Part shown: piece after piece, positions 22,000 through 34,596 of the stretch
Layout of the letters: every line of letters begins with the position of its first letter
How positions within the stretch are numbered: the stretch's first letter is position 1
Assembly (NCBI GenBank): GCA_030248135.1
Contig: JASANC010002475.1
Span: forward strand, 1-64,000
Origin: Theristus sp. LFF4_11
Taxonomy: Eukaryota; Nematoda; Chromadorea; Monhysterida; Xyalidae
Direction of reading: 5' to 3'
DNA length: 64,000 nucleotides
Made by a program: the position numbers and the translations under genes
Notes under the pieces: generated by a model
Told to the model about the DNA's origin: nothing
The model's database searches: none
What the model saw: only the letters and a program-made list of their open reading frames with translations

Positions 22000-23891
22000 C
22001 AGGGTGGCGCAAAAATAGAGACCGAAATTTTGAAGCGTCGAACTACAACGGTTTGCGAAAAGCGGTGCAAAGCAGAACAGGGCGAGCGGAGGGGGCATGT
22101 CGGTTACTTGACTATAAACTGCCAATAAACATTTTACCCCACAATTTTGCTGTGCTGCCACTAACAAACTTTCACAACTGATAGTGGGCACTGGGCACAT
22201 GAAAATTTAAGATCGACTTTTTCAGAATACCGACCCCCCACCCTCAAGCACAGTTTTTGAAAAGTTTTCAAATTTTGACGAAATTAGCACCATTCAAACC
22301 GCCTCGATGCGCTGAGTTTAAAAATCATAATTGTTTTTAATTTGACCTTTCTTTGCTCAAAAAAGGAAAAACCGTTTTTTCGAGGGATCTTCGGAAAAAT
22401 AGCTCTAACTCGCCTCTGCGTTAAGCTATTAACAAAATTCAACAACCAATCAATTTCGCTTGTGCTCGCGCATTGTTTATGTTGACATTACGATGCAAAA
22501 AATGCTGTTTTGTGCTTTAAATTTAAGAAAAACTAAAAGAGTTTGTGGTTTTTGCTCGGTTTAAGCCTTTTAAAGCAAGAACGAGTAGGGTTGTAGCTCT
22601 AAAAAATGCTACAAGTATGCACAAACTAAAAAATCGACTGCTTATTAAGAAGTAACGAAGTATGATGCATGTTTGTTATTCATACAAATTACTCCGCGCC
22701 CTAAAAACGGCCTCTATAAAAATAAAAGAAAATAAAAATTAAAAAAATCTATTTCCCATAAAGACCGTTTTCAGGTACGGAGTATTCCGTACAAAAAATA
22801 ATCATATTCGAAGTCTGCAACATTGATTTGTGTTTGCAACAGGGTTTCAGATTTTTTATGACGTGTTTTTTTTAATTTCAAATTTATTGTTTAGAAATTT
22901 CCTTTCACATCCCCTTGGCCTACACGTTTAAGGCATGATAAAAACGTCGGGCAAAGTTTCAATCAACAGTTTTGAACTCAGCGTGCCCGAAAACCCATCT
23001 TTCGTTACGGTCTCAGCACCTGAGGTGGCCCCTAAAAGTTTGGGGTGGGAAGAAACACACTGGTAACGGTAGTCAAGCAAGGATCACGATATCTGAGTGA
23101 AAGTTGTTTGCCTAATCAAGGGGATCTAGTCGATTCATGCTAAATTTGACCAGATTCGTTCAAGTATAACACTGCATGGACCATAAAGCCAATTTCATGC
23201 CTGAAAATGGTGAAAACTTGGTAGAATACCGTGCTTCAAGGGGTACGGAAGTCAAGCTACGGTTACGGTATCTGAATGAAAGTTGTTTGCCTGACCAACA
23301 GTAATTGACTAATACAAGTTTGATTCAATTCGTACAACTAGAACACTACAGGGATCGTAAATGTTATTTTCAAGCCTAAAAATTGTTAAAAATGGTAAAA
23401 ATCGTGCACTGCGGGTTACGGTAACAAGGTAAAATCGAGCAACCCAACTTTGTTCTTGCTTTAAAATGGCTTAAACAGAGCAAAAACCACAAACTCTTTT
23501 AGTTTTTCTTAAACTTAAAGAATAAAACAGCATTTTTTGCACAATAATGCTGACAAAAAATAATGCGCGAGCACAAATCGAAATCGATTGGTTTTTGAAT
23601 TTTGTTAATAGCGTGACCCAGAGGTGAGTTAGAGCTATTTTTCTGAAGGTGCCTCGAAAAACGGTTTTTCCTCTCTTTTGAGCATAAAAAGGGTCAAATT
23701 TAAAAATAAATATGATTTTCGAACTTAGCACATCGAGGCGGTTCAATTGGTGCTAATTTCGTTAAACATTAATTTTTTTTTAAAACTGTGTTTGTGGGTG
23801 TGGAAACCGGGTCTCGGTCGACTCAAAAAGCGAGTCTTAAATGAAGCCGCTTCGCCTCAAATATGTCGCCATTCCTCTTTGCGCCACCCTG
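22000..23891. mobile_element. 1.9 kb non-autonomous TIR element with long inverted interior
   Basis: Ends CAGGGTGGCGCAAA and TTTGCGCCACCCTG, with TA on the left. Inside, about 22,230-22,620 and 23,440-23,790 are inverted copies of each other (GAGTTTGTGGTTTTTGCTC on the left, its complement on the right), so the element can fold back almost end to end. I see no transposase frame. The centre (22,980-23,400) has repeated GTTACGGTA-type segments. Confidence 0.8.
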
Positions 23892-24117
23892 TGAAGTTTT
23901 TGCAGTTGGATCTGCAACCGTAAAGATGACGACAGTGTAAACAATGTGCACAAGATTAAAGTTGAAAGCATGATAACAATCATTTTTGTGCTGACGTTCG
24001 TGGGACCAATGACATCTGGCCCGTCGCTTAACTAAACTGCTGATGACCGAACAGAGAAAACTCATTTCATTTGCAAAAAACTGTTTTCAAAACCGCTCGT
24101 GTGCCCCAGTCAGTAAA

Positions 24118-24366
24118 TTAATGCAAATGCAGACGCAGATTCAAATGCAAATGTGCGAAGTGTTCGCGTAGATGTTGATGCAGATGCAGGAACCATTCGG
24201 AAACAAAAAAAACTGCCGACTTACCTGTTTTTTTTCATTCACTTGTTTCGAAGTTTTCAGCACAAAATCAAATTGGATGAATTTTTTTCTGCACTGGATT
24301 TTCCATCTTAATCGATTACTACATCTACATGTGCATTTGGATCTGCACCTGCATGTTCATCATGTT
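24118..24366. repeat. TGCA-rich inverted repeat (MITE-like)
   Basis: ATGCAAATGCAGACGCAGAT at the left pairs loosely with ATCTGCACCTGCATG at the right. Related TGCATCTGCA-type repeats occur at 32,230-32,330 and 49,604-49,816. No coding content. Confidence 0.5.
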
Positions 24367-24369
24367 TCT

Positions 24370-25130
24370 GCGTGCTGATACAATTGTGCAATTCGTTGCC
24401 ATTCGTTCGGCGTGTTGCATGTGACCGCGAAGCAGCATCGGTGCAGGTGGTCGCCGGTGGCCTGTGGCTCCTATCAAGGTATTTCCAGTTTCGGTGCTAA
24501 AACTCTGCCAATGTGTATTTTCTCGTTTTTCCCGTTCTCGACCGAACGTCCTGGCCAGTGTACACTCTGTCATCACCTCATAACCCAGTAATGTTGCACG
24601 TGAACAAACGAACACGCAGCAGCACTCGGGACAACACGCGCGCTGCGGTGTGCGCATGCGTTTCTTGGTGGATGTGCAACATTGCGCTGTTATAAACATT
24701 CAGTTCACTGCCTTCAGACTGCGGTCTTCCAAACCATTTCACTGTTAAAGCACCGTTTGTGCACTGTGCTGCAAAGCAGTCGCACTGGTAAATTTCGGGC
24801 ATTTCCTGATGGGCTGGTCGCTTCAACCTGGTCAGGTTAAAACGGGCCATTCAAAATTTGTACAGGGTGAACCAAAAAAGGTTCCAATTTCGAAAGCGCT
24901 CACTGGCGTGTGCTGAGGTAATTCGAGCTGAAAATTGGAACACTATTGAAAAACTTTTGGAAGTTTTTCTGATTAATTTTTTTTCACGGTATGTTGCCCC
25001 TATCACTCACTACAGCAGAATAGCTGGAAAACATGAAAAATCGATAAATGTTGTGAAATGCAGAGGGTTGATTTAGCTGTAATAATAATCAAATAATCAA
25101 GACAACCCGAGTGTTCATAACTGGAAAATT
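24370..25130. other. Gene-free stretch
   Basis: No recognisable gene. A Tc1/mariner-like end (ACAGGGTGAACCAAAAAAGG) begins at about 24,863 without a matching right end nearby. The open frames on both strands are short. Confidence 0.45.
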
Positions 25131-25199
25131 TCCTCCGCACACGAGCACAGCAACGTTTTTTTTGTAAAATTGTGATTTTTTAAGTTCGTAGATTTCGAC

Positions 25200-27300
25200 T
25201 GGGTATAGTTTTATTAAATTTTGTGAGTAGAAAAATAATAGGAAAAAGGTTAGTCGTAGGATTAATGGGATGGATTTTGGGTTAGTTTTTTAGTGAGAAT
25301 TAGATGTGATGTGACGATTTCGAGCGAATCGGCCGTGGAATTGGCGAATGGTTAGAAAGAAAAAAAGAAAAGGGTGTTTTAGGGTAATTAATGCGTGATA
25401 GGATTTTGGGTTAGTTTTTTAGTGAGAATTTAGATGTGATGTGACGATTTGGGCGAATGGCCGTGGAAATTGGCGAAATGGTTAGAAACGAAAAAAAGAA
25501 AATGGTGTTTTCAGGGTAATTATGCGCTGATACGGATTTTGGGTTAGTTTTTTACGTGAGCAATTGTAGATGCTGAATCGTGACGATTTCGGGCGAATCG
25601 GCCGTGGAAATTGGCGAAATCGGTCCAGAAACGAAAAACAAGAAAAATGTGTTTTCCAGGGTAATTCAATGCGCTGATCACGGATTTTGGGTTAGTTTTC
25701 TTACGTGAGCAACTTTAGATGCTGAATCGTGACGATTTCGGGCGAATCGGCCGTGTAAATTGGCGAAATCGGTCTAGAAACGAAAAACAAGAAAATGGTG
25801 TTTTCCAGGGTAATTCAATGCGCTGATCACGGATTTTGGGTTAGTTTTCTTACGTGAGCAACTTTACATGCTGAATCGTGACGATTTCGGGCGAATCGGC
25901 CGTGGAAATTGGCGAAATCGGTCTAGAAACGAAAAACAAGAAAATAGTGTTTTCCAGGGTAATTCAATGCGCTGATCACGGATTTTGGGTTAGTTTTCTT
26001 ACGTGAGCAACTTTAGATGCTGAATCGTGACGATTTCAGGCGATTCGGCCGTGTAAATTGGCGAAATCGGTCTAGAAACGAAAAACAAGAAAATGGTGTT
26101 TTCCAGGGTAATTCAATGCGCTGATCACGGATTTTGGGTTAGTTTTCTTACGTGAGCAACTTTAGATGCTGATTCGTGACGATTTCAAGCGAATCGGTCG
26201 TTGAAATTGGCGAAATCGGTCTAGAAACGAAAAACAAGAAAATGGTGTTTTCAGGGTAATTCAATGCGCTGATCACGGATTTTGAGTTAGTTTTTTAAGT
26301 GAGCAACTCTAGATACTGAATCGTGACGATTTCGGGCAAATCGGCCGTGGAAATTGGCGAAATCGGTCCAGAAATGAAAAACCAAAACAACGGTGTTTTC
26401 CATGGTAATTCAATGCGCTGATCACGGATTCTGGGTTAGTTTTCTTATGTGAGCAATTCTAGGTACTGAATCGTGACGATTTCGGACGAATCGGCCGTGG
26501 AAATTGGCGAAATCGGTCCAAAAATGAAAAACCAAAACAACGGTGTTTTCCATGGTAATTCAATGCGCTGATAACAGATGTTGGGTTAGTTTTTTACGTG
26601 AGCAACTTTAGGTGCTGAATCGTGACGATTTCGGGCGAATCGGCAGTGGAAATTGGCGAAAACGGCCCAGAAAAGAAAAACAATAAAAGGGTGTTTTTCA
26701 GGGTAATTCAATGCGCTGATCACGGATTTTGGGTTAGTTTTTTATGTGAGCAACTCTAGATACTGAATCGTGACGATTTCGGGCGAATCGGCCGTGGAAA
26801 TTGGCGAAATCGGTCCAGAAATGAAAAACAAAAAACGGTGTTTTCCTTGGTAATTCAATGCGCTGATCACGGATTCTGGGTTAGTTTTCTTATGTGAGCA
26901 ATTCTAGGTACTGAATCGTGACGATTTCGGGCGAATCGGCCGTGGAAATTGGCGAAATCGGTCCAAAAATGAAAAACAAGAAAACTGTGTTTTCCGGGGT
27001 AATTCAATGCGCTGATAACAGATTTTGGGTTAGTTTTCTTACGTGAGCAACTTTAGATTCCGAATCGTGACGATTTCGGGCGAATCGGCCGTGGAATTTA
27101 GTGAAACCGGTCCAGAAATGAAAAACAAGAAAACTGTGTTTTCCAGGGTAATTCAACCGCCGATCACTGCTTTTGGGTCAGTTTTCTTATGTGAGCAATT
27201 CTAGGTACTGAATCGTGACGATTTTGGGCGAATCGGCCGTAGAAATTGGCCTAAAAACGAAAAGTAAAAAACCTGAGTTGTCCGGGGTTTAGAAGAATGT
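25200..27300. repeat. 149-bp satellite array, copy 2
   Basis: Same satellite as 6,445-7,800, about 14 units. Units from 25,560 rightward are regular; the first units (25,200-25,560) are shortened by many missing single bases, mostly C. It leads through the same linker into the TIR element at 27,363. Confidence 0.9.
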
Positions 27301-27689
27301 GTGACCAACGTATTGTGATTTTGGTCCGACCTTCGGGGCTTATGTAAAAGTCAGAATATTATCTAAAAATGCGGGAGACGCATATAAAAGGAGGAATATG
27401 GCCTTGTGTAAGCAGTGAAAGACTTGGCTCGACAACGCTTTTCAAGTCTCTGATGTGGTACACACGGATACAAGTACATAAGAGTCATATTTTTGCGCCG
27501 TTTATTTTTTATTTCGGTTGGAAGTGGCAACCCTCGTACATTGTAGACAAATGAAACTTTCACATTTGCTTTTTTCTAGCATTTAGCGACCACTAAAACC
27601 ACTAAAATAACGATCAGATTTAGATCGCTGACATGGTTTGCCAAAGTGTTCGCAGAGGCGTTGGGGAAGGGTGGTTAGATCGGGTTGAT

Positions 27690-30170
27690 GGGCGAAGATC
27701 GCGGCGAAGTTCGCGGCTGAAAGATCGGGGGCGATGCGGTGAGATCGCGGCTGGAGATTGGCTGGGAGATCGCGGCTGGGACGATCGCGGCTGGGATGAT
27801 TGCGGCTGGGATGATCGCGGGGGATGATTGCGGCGGGATGATCGCGGGGGACGATCGCGGCTGGGACGATGTGGTTAGGCTTAGGTTAGTTTTTAGCACG
27901 CTCTGTTTTTAGCAGAGGCACTCATGCATTTTTGTTTTATTTGATAATAAGCACGCAGATCAAGAAACTCAAATGCGTGCAAATTCATTTTCAGATTTAT
28001 TGCCAAAACAAATTACGTCGCCAAGTATGGCGTGAAGATGAAACGACCATATTCTCTTCATTCTGCCTTGCAGGTACTCGGTTCGTTTAAGGGTGTTTAG
28101 AAGTAGTGGGTAGGTGTATGAGGTTATTTTGAGTTGTGTTGACTATTGATGAAATATTGTTCAGGAAGGCTCAATAAGATTTGTGTAAATTTAAGAAATT
28201 ATTATGCGCACGAATGACAGAGAAAAAAAAGTTTCAAAAATGGACCAGAAAATACCAGATCAGCGATACACGGGAAACAAATGACAAATTCAAAAGAAAA
28301 CTTCGAAATGTGTATGGCGATAACAGAAACATAACAACAAGGAACAGTGTCAATCAATAAATTGTCAAAGTGAGCCTCAATGATGTTGCACCTATGTAAG
28401 CCAAAAGTTTAGTAAAAGGTTTAGTTCCAAAACCGGCAAATATAAAAAATACAAAAACAAATGGATTAAAAAGATTCGTATTTTATGAGATTGGGATAAA
28501 GGTATGTTTAACCGGTGCTAAAAAGAAAGTTGGTGTGAAATAATGTTTTTTGTGTTTTGTATGTATTGCGGGAGGGAATGAATTTTTTAAAATTTTGACA
28601 AATTAAGGTGATTTCTTGAAATGACTAAAATTTATTAATATGGTTTAACAAGTCGAGAAATAACGCGTCAAAACTACCATATCTGAAAACTGTAGTATTA
28701 ATGGGAGCTGTCGGGTCGGGTTGAGTCATAACGTAGGATTGTTAAACAAAAATTGAAATTAAAAAATTAAATAAAAAACAAAATGTCGATTTAAAAAATC
28801 GAAAGATTTTTTAATACATTGAAAACTATTTTTGGAATTTTTTAAAGTTTAAAAATTGTTTTTTGATATTACTTGTAAACCGCAGAGTGATTTTGGAGTT
28901 TTAAATTGATTTTAGGTTTAAAATTTTGTACAGAAGTTTTTGGGCGTCGAAAGTTGTTTACATTTGATGAGATAAGGTGACATTCGTAAATTGATTTGAG
29001 CGTGAGTGATTGTTTGAGGTATTTGTTGTTGTGTTGTGTCGTGTTGTGGAGTTATATAATTGATCGAATTTAAGCCGGTAATTTCATGTCCCCTACGTGG
29101 CGAGGGTATTGGTTCCACGGGATGGTGAGCGTCCGTTTCCCAATCCCACGGAGTTTGGTACTTGGGTTTTCGGAATCGGTGGGGGGCGTGCTTCAAATAT
29201 TAAAAAAAGGTAAGTTTTTTTCATTTGAACTGGGGATAATTAGTTGCGTTTTGAGAGTCAAAACACTAGAAGAGGCATGATGGTAACGGTTTGAAAAATG
29301 AGTACATTTGTAAATGAGGTCACCAAAACAAAATCTGATAAGTTCCGCCTTACAGGAGTCATTCGGGAGGCGCTTGCTCGTCAGATGTGATTCTTCGGAC
29401 TCCTGATTGATTTAGACCAACTTTGATTTTCATGTTTTCATATTTGACGATTTTTATTTTTAACAACTCTATTCGCACGGGTCACTCACATGGGAGATGA
29501 TTGTCGTTGGGGGCGATATTGATAGCTGGAGCAAATTTTCCACAAAGACAGCTGCAAATTTTTAAGATGGGAGGCGCGGGTGTGCATGTGACTTTGGGGG
29601 AGGGCGGTCAAAATGTTGAAATAAAATAGATAGATGGGTAACCCGTCAAACTTGCTACAAACAACAACAAACCGAACATGAGCAACAAATAATATTAACA
29701 ATAATTTAGTTTTAAAATAAATGCGAATAGCTTTCTTTGAGTAGCACAGTTTCATATACATCGCAATGCACGGTGACTGCCACATGTAAATTGCCAGTCT
29801 GATCTGGATATATGACAAGGTTATGAAAACGCTGCGATCGTCCCAGGACGCGATCGTCCCGGGCCGCGATCATCCCGGGCCGCGATCATCCCAGGCCGTG
29901 ATCGTCCCAGGCCGCGATCATCCCAGGCCGTGATCGTCCCAGGCCGCAATCGTCCCAGGCCGCGATCGTCCAGGCCGCGATCATCCCATGCCGCGATCGT
30001 CCCAGGCCGCGATCGTCCCGGGCCGCGATCATCCCAGGCCGCGATCGTCCCAGGCCGCGATCGTCCGGGCCGCGATCGTTCAGGCCGCGATCGTCCAGGC
30101 CGCGATCTTTCAGGCCGCGATGCTTCGGCCGCGATACTCCGGGCCGCGATCTCCTGGGCCGCGATAGTAC
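27690..30170. mobile_element. Foldback-like element with GATCGCGGC minisatellite arms, copy 1
   Basis: The left arm (27,690-27,880) has GATCGCGGCTGGGA-type units; the right arm (29,830-30,170) has the same motif inverted (CCCAGGCCGCGATC). The interior (27,885-29,830) matches 54,000-57,120 but is shortened. It holds a worn copy of the TGTTTCAG MITE (28,090-28,700) and an inserted GC-rich fragment (29,085-29,190). No protein-coding gene is evident; Gly/Arg-rich frames in the arms are by-products of the repeat. Confidence 0.7.
29505..29640. repeat. GATAGCTGGAGCAAATTTTC repeat
   Basis: Dispersed segment (GGGCGATATTGATAGCTGGA, then GTGACTTTGGGGGAGGGCGG) also at 56,337-56,455, at 52,105-52,230, and inverted at 63,260-63,400. 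In the last two places the G or C runs have expanded. Confidence 0.75.
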
Positions 30171-30327
30171 ATTTGCCGTTGGGGAACGCAAGGTCTCCTT
30201 CTGTGGCAATGACTCACCGGTTTATCCTGTCACAAGAGTTTGGTAAAAAGGGTGAAAATCAACGAAAGACAACACTTTTTGCATGGTGTGTGTAGCAAGG
30301 GTGCGTAGTTAGCAACAACAACAATTG

Positions 30328-30524
30328 TCACCCTCGTGGCCTGGTGGTAGTGCGTTAGATAAGTCTGTGCGCTGGGGGATGAGCCCCGCCGAGGGGTATG
30401 TAGGCACTTAATGACAGAGAAAACTCAATGGGCGCCCTACTCAATGGCGTTCTGTACGCTTCTCTGGGTTAGCCCTGGCTAAAAACATCGCCTAAAAATC
30501 CCAACAAAACAACAACAACAACAA
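30328..30524 (+). mobile_element. SINE family 2, copy 2
   Basis: Same element as 13,714-13,887 with extra sequence after the head (GGGATGAGCCCCGCCGAGG) and an AAC tail. It is inserted inside the TIR element that spans 27,363-30,827. Confidence 0.8.
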
Positions 30525-30839
30525 CGATAAAGCTACATGCAGCAATATTTTGCAATTTCTGATGTTTCTGTTTTTGCACAGAATTTACAGAATTTCGCAC
30601 ATGGTGTGATTTTAGACTAAACTGAAGAGGACAATTGAAAAATAACTTCAAAGTTTTTACGCTTTTCAGCAAGCTTTTAAACAGCAAACGCGGCGCAAAA
30701 ATATAACTCTTATGTACTTGTATCCGTGTGTACCACATCAGAGACTTGAAAAGCGTTGTCGAGCAAGTCTTTCACTGCTTACACAAGGCCATATTCCTCC
30801 TTTTATATGCGTCTCCCGCATTTTTAGATAATTGAACTT

Positions 30840-32780
30840 TCAGGTTGCAAGTCAAAGTCAGCTTTAGACCCAGAAACAAGCACGAATTTGCCGTTTTTTT
30901 ACTGCGAATCAAAAATTGTTGCGGTGCACCTTATTTTTAGAAATTCCAAATTAAATTTTTAGACAATCAATGGCAAATACATTAAACAGTGTTCATAATT
31001 TTAGGCTTAAATGTTAGACCAAACTCGAAAACGAGCCGTTTTGCCCATTGTAGTTTTTTGAGACATGCTGTGACCTGTACTGTGTCAATTTCTGATGCAA
31101 TCAGTTATTATGAAGGTTTTGGAAGCACAAAAAATGGGTTCAAAACATACTCAAACTTGCTGTGCGTCAAAGGCTGTTGCTGTTATCTTTTCACCCGAAG
31201 GAGGTGGAGTTGGAGTAATGTTGAATGATGTGTGGAAAAGCCGCACAGCTGAAAAGCCGAACGCGCTGATTCGCGGCAGAGCGTAGTCGGAACACATGAA
31301 TTGAGGTGTAACAATAGTTGAGGCACTGCGATTTGCCCGTCACTGTGCCCCATCCGTGGCGAGTGGCCGATTCGCCGCTTTGCACAGAATCGCCGCTTCG
31401 CTCCATCTCCATCGTGGTTTTTATTCTTTGCTTACGCGAACAGCAAGTTTGAGCAAAGTTTGTAAAACGCACGTGCCACAATGATGGGCAGAATGCACAT
31501 CAACATGCTTTGCACAATGCACTGCCAGTGGATGACGCAGTGCATGACGCGTGTTTTTTTCTGCGTTCGTTTCAAATCTGAAATTTATCGATCTTGATGT
31601 TTTTGATAGACGCAAAAAAACTCGTTTCAGCTTCGTCGCAAACGATCGTTCGCCCGTGGCTGGTTTGAGCGCGATAGTCAAAGTGGAGCCGTGTTGGCCA
31701 CCATCTGAGCCACTTGCACCGATGCTGTGCCGCTCTCAATGGAACACAAAACGCGTTGCAAATAAGAAGCTAAACGGTTAGTGGCCTGCAGTGCGTGACC
31801 TGGGCCACAGGACACCAAACTGCAAACTGCTGAATCTCGCATCTGGCTACGAAGCTGAAATTTGCGGGTTCAACAGATGTTCGCATTGTTCACCTTTTTT
31901 AGCTTTTGTTGATTTTTTAAAATTTTCAAATGATGAAAAATTCAATGTTTGAAACTTTTGTCATGATATTTTGGATCTGCAAAAAATTGTCGTGCTCATT
32001 GCATCAAGTAGTACATGTAATGTCATTATTTATTATTTCTGATGCAATTAGTTTTCAAGTTTTGTAGAAAAGCCAAAAAGTTGGCAGAAATTGGCGGTTC
32101 GTTCAGTTTCTCACGTGTTTTTTGGCAAGCAATCGACTCATGTGTTTTCGTCAAACTCGATCGAATCTGTGGTGTGCTAGAAGTCTATTCTTTCTGCCAT
32201 CAAAAGAGATGGCTAAAATGACGAAAGTGCACGCAGATAAATAATGCACGTGTGAGGTGCACGGGATTGTGCATCTGCACCAATAAGTGCTCGAACATGT
32301 GCATCTGCACGTGCATTACTTCTCTGCCTCTGTTTTGTGCCCTGAACACGACGAAATGTCATGTCCAAACCACCATCCAAGATAAGTCCATCTGCATTTC
32401 CAACTGATTGGATGCAATGGGTTCACCAATGTGTTACTTGTTTGGTCAGTTGCTCAACGTGAGAATCGTCGTGGTTTTCAATGACAGCAATGTTTTCCAT
32501 ACGATGTCGAAAGCTGAACTGCACTTTCTTGAGGCGTTCAGTGTCTGTGTTTATCTGGCACATGGCGTCTCGAATGTTTTCAAATCCTCAGCATATCGTT
32601 CCTTACATTTCGAAAGAAAACATTTTACGATGAAACATGATACCTGCTGCTTTTGTTTTTCTGCAACCTGATCACGAATCACAAGCCAGTTCTATAAAAA
32701 AATCCCATCACCCATCGACACAAATCTCCTGAAGTCGTGAAGTTAAAAATGAATTTTGAATTTTCAGCTTATTGAACCAG
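30840..32780. other. Gene-free stretch
   Basis: AT-rich sequence with short open frames on both strands. I see no recognisable domain, splice pattern or repeat except TGCATCTGCA-type repeats at 32,230-32,330. Confidence 0.45.
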
Positions 32781-32787
32781 AAATTTA

Positions 32788-33480
32788 CAGGGTGGCCCAG
32801 CTAGAACTTCCATATTTGTTGACTGAGTTGACCGTTTTCGACAATTTTCTCAGGGTTTGTAATTAGCGCTATGAAAATTTGATGGCCGCAAAAATTATTG
32901 AATTTGATGCAATAATGACACGAGTTATAAATATTTTTCAAAATATCACATTTTCACAAGAAAACTGACCAATTGAGAACGACAAAATGATAATTGACCC
33001 GACGAACACATCACAACAACATAAAGAACGACTTTCTCCATCCCTAATATGCTCGCTCTCTCGTTCGATCAGTTTATCAACGCGTCGATCAAAGTCCATG
33101 ACGGCTGCCATGCGCTCGTGATCACTGATCTCACCGATTGTTCCACCGACACGCACGATCATCGATGCTGGCTGGTTGAGTGCGATGCACGCGACGCTTG
33201 ACCAGTCCCGTCCAGTGGTCACTTGCTGCAATGCCGGCCGATCTTGCAGGCCAAACAAGCCGGCCACCACGCCCGATCGATCGTTGATCGAACTGAGTGT
33301 CCAGCCAGGTGCGCGTGGCGGTGCAACAGTCCTGCTGGAAATGCAGCTCGCCATCGACGAACGCACGGACCTGCTGCCGTTGGAGCAGTAGCCAATCAGT
33401 GAGCATGCGCACCAGTTGTTACTTGTGCAGGCTGCGCCGATGTGTTTCAGAATCAGGCGCTCGTACGTGAGCGCGCGGCA
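32788..33480 (-). pseudogene. mariner-type transposon remnant
   Basis: CAGGGTGGCCCAGCTAGAAC at 32,788 (after TA) looks like a terminal repeat. On the minus strand, disrupted frames at 33,480-33,060 contain LVWPARSAGIAASDHWTGLV, a worn version of the WP-x-RSPDLxPxDFFxWG region, then FDRRVDKLIERESEHI near the C-terminus. Frames shift and the opposite terminal repeat is not seen. Confidence 0.7.
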
Positions 33481-33489
33481 GTTCAAAAC

Positions 33490-34400
33490 GCGTTGTTTAT
33501 TTTCTCAAAATCGTTTATTATTCTTGTTGGCAAAAATGAAAACTCCACGTTTTTCGTGTCAAACAAATTCTCACAGCGTCTACTACAAACCCTGGAAAAA
33601 TTATCGAAAACTGTCAACATAATCACCCGTTCTCCGCCACCCGTTACTACACATCTCCTCCTCGTTTGTACCAAACCAAACGGCGCAGTTTACACAGCAC
33701 ACTTGCAATGCAATGCAACAGTTTTATTTGCAACGCGTTTGAAGGCACCAGTACACACCAATGTCAGTTCCACGAGCATACCCGTGCCTGCGTTTGCAAA
33801 CTTCTGATCACCAGTGGATTTTTATTTCGATTTTTTTTGTTATTGGTGTGTTGTTTTAAACGGATACTTTTGAACATTTCTCAAAACTCAACATTTCTCT
33901 AATGTTTCAGTTCTCCGAAAGCTCGATTCGATTGCAAACTTTCTGCCAGTGAATTATACAGCGTGTCTAACGTCAGAAAAGTAGATACACGATGAATAAA
34001 AATGTCCAAAGTTGTGTCCGTGGTTGTGTCCTCCGTAGTGCCCGGGGCGGTGTCCTGTGCCTGACATAAAAGTGCAGCTGCATGAAAAAGCCGGAGGGTG
34101 GTTTCGCCACTCACAGCTGATGAAAGGCTTTCAGTTCGGGACAGAGCCCGTGGCACGCTGCGGCGGACAGGACCCCGGACACCACTTGGAACATTGTTAT
34201 TTAGCGTGACATCTGGTATATTCAACACGCAGAAAAACAGTGCGCATGCATAGAGGCACATGTTCGTGCACTTATCGATTCACATGCACAATAAAAACAA
34301 TAAACAATTTTTTGTTAATCAATAAAAACAGGTTTTTCTTCTGAAAACAATGCAGACGCGGCCGTTCATTGCTTTCGAAAATTGAAGTGAAAATGAATGG
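33490..34400. other. Gene-free stretch
   Basis: No recognisable gene or repeat family. Open frames up to about 120 codons overlap on both strands without recognisable motifs. Confidence 0.4.
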
Positions 34401-34403
34401 ATT

Positions 34404-34596
34404 ACCGTAAAGTCTTGCATATAAGGTTCATCCCACTTATAAGACCCCCACCCAAAAGTGGGCGGAGTGTCACACGGCGGGATACCAAAAAATTCAAATT
34501 TTTGATTTGGTCAAAATCCCATCCCGTTTATTAGGTCCGGAATTCCTTATATTTTCAAATTTATACAAGGAGACCTTATATGCAAGACTTTACGGT
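34404..34596. mobile_element. 193-bp MITE with perfect 24-bp TIRs
   Basis: ACCGTAAAGTCTTGCATATA at the left and its exact complement at the right (34,573-34,596). Internal CATCCCACTTATAAGACC-type sequence, no coding content. It lies about 190 bases left of duplication copy B. Confidence 0.9.

Larger units (their letters stand above)
27363..30827. mobile_element. TIR element (same ends as 7,861), enlarged by nested insertions
   Basis: The arms at 27,363-27,500 and about 30,695-30,827 are inverted copies matching those of 7,861-8,883 (CTAAAAATGCGGGAGACGC). Inside lie a nested foldback-like element (27,690-30,170) and a family 2 SINE (30,328). The sequences flanking the nested element (27,560-27,620 and 30,180-30,240) are recognisable pieces of the 8,480-8,720 interior. 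Confidence 0.8.

Noticed and set aside
29886..30295. Arg/Gly/Asp-rich frames over the GCCGCGATC arrays
   Set aside because: Products of the minisatellite period; the same occurs on both strands and in all arrays.
32408..32671. 87-residue plus-strand frame
   Set aside because: No known motif, no splice context or conservation that can be judged here; not enough to call a gene.
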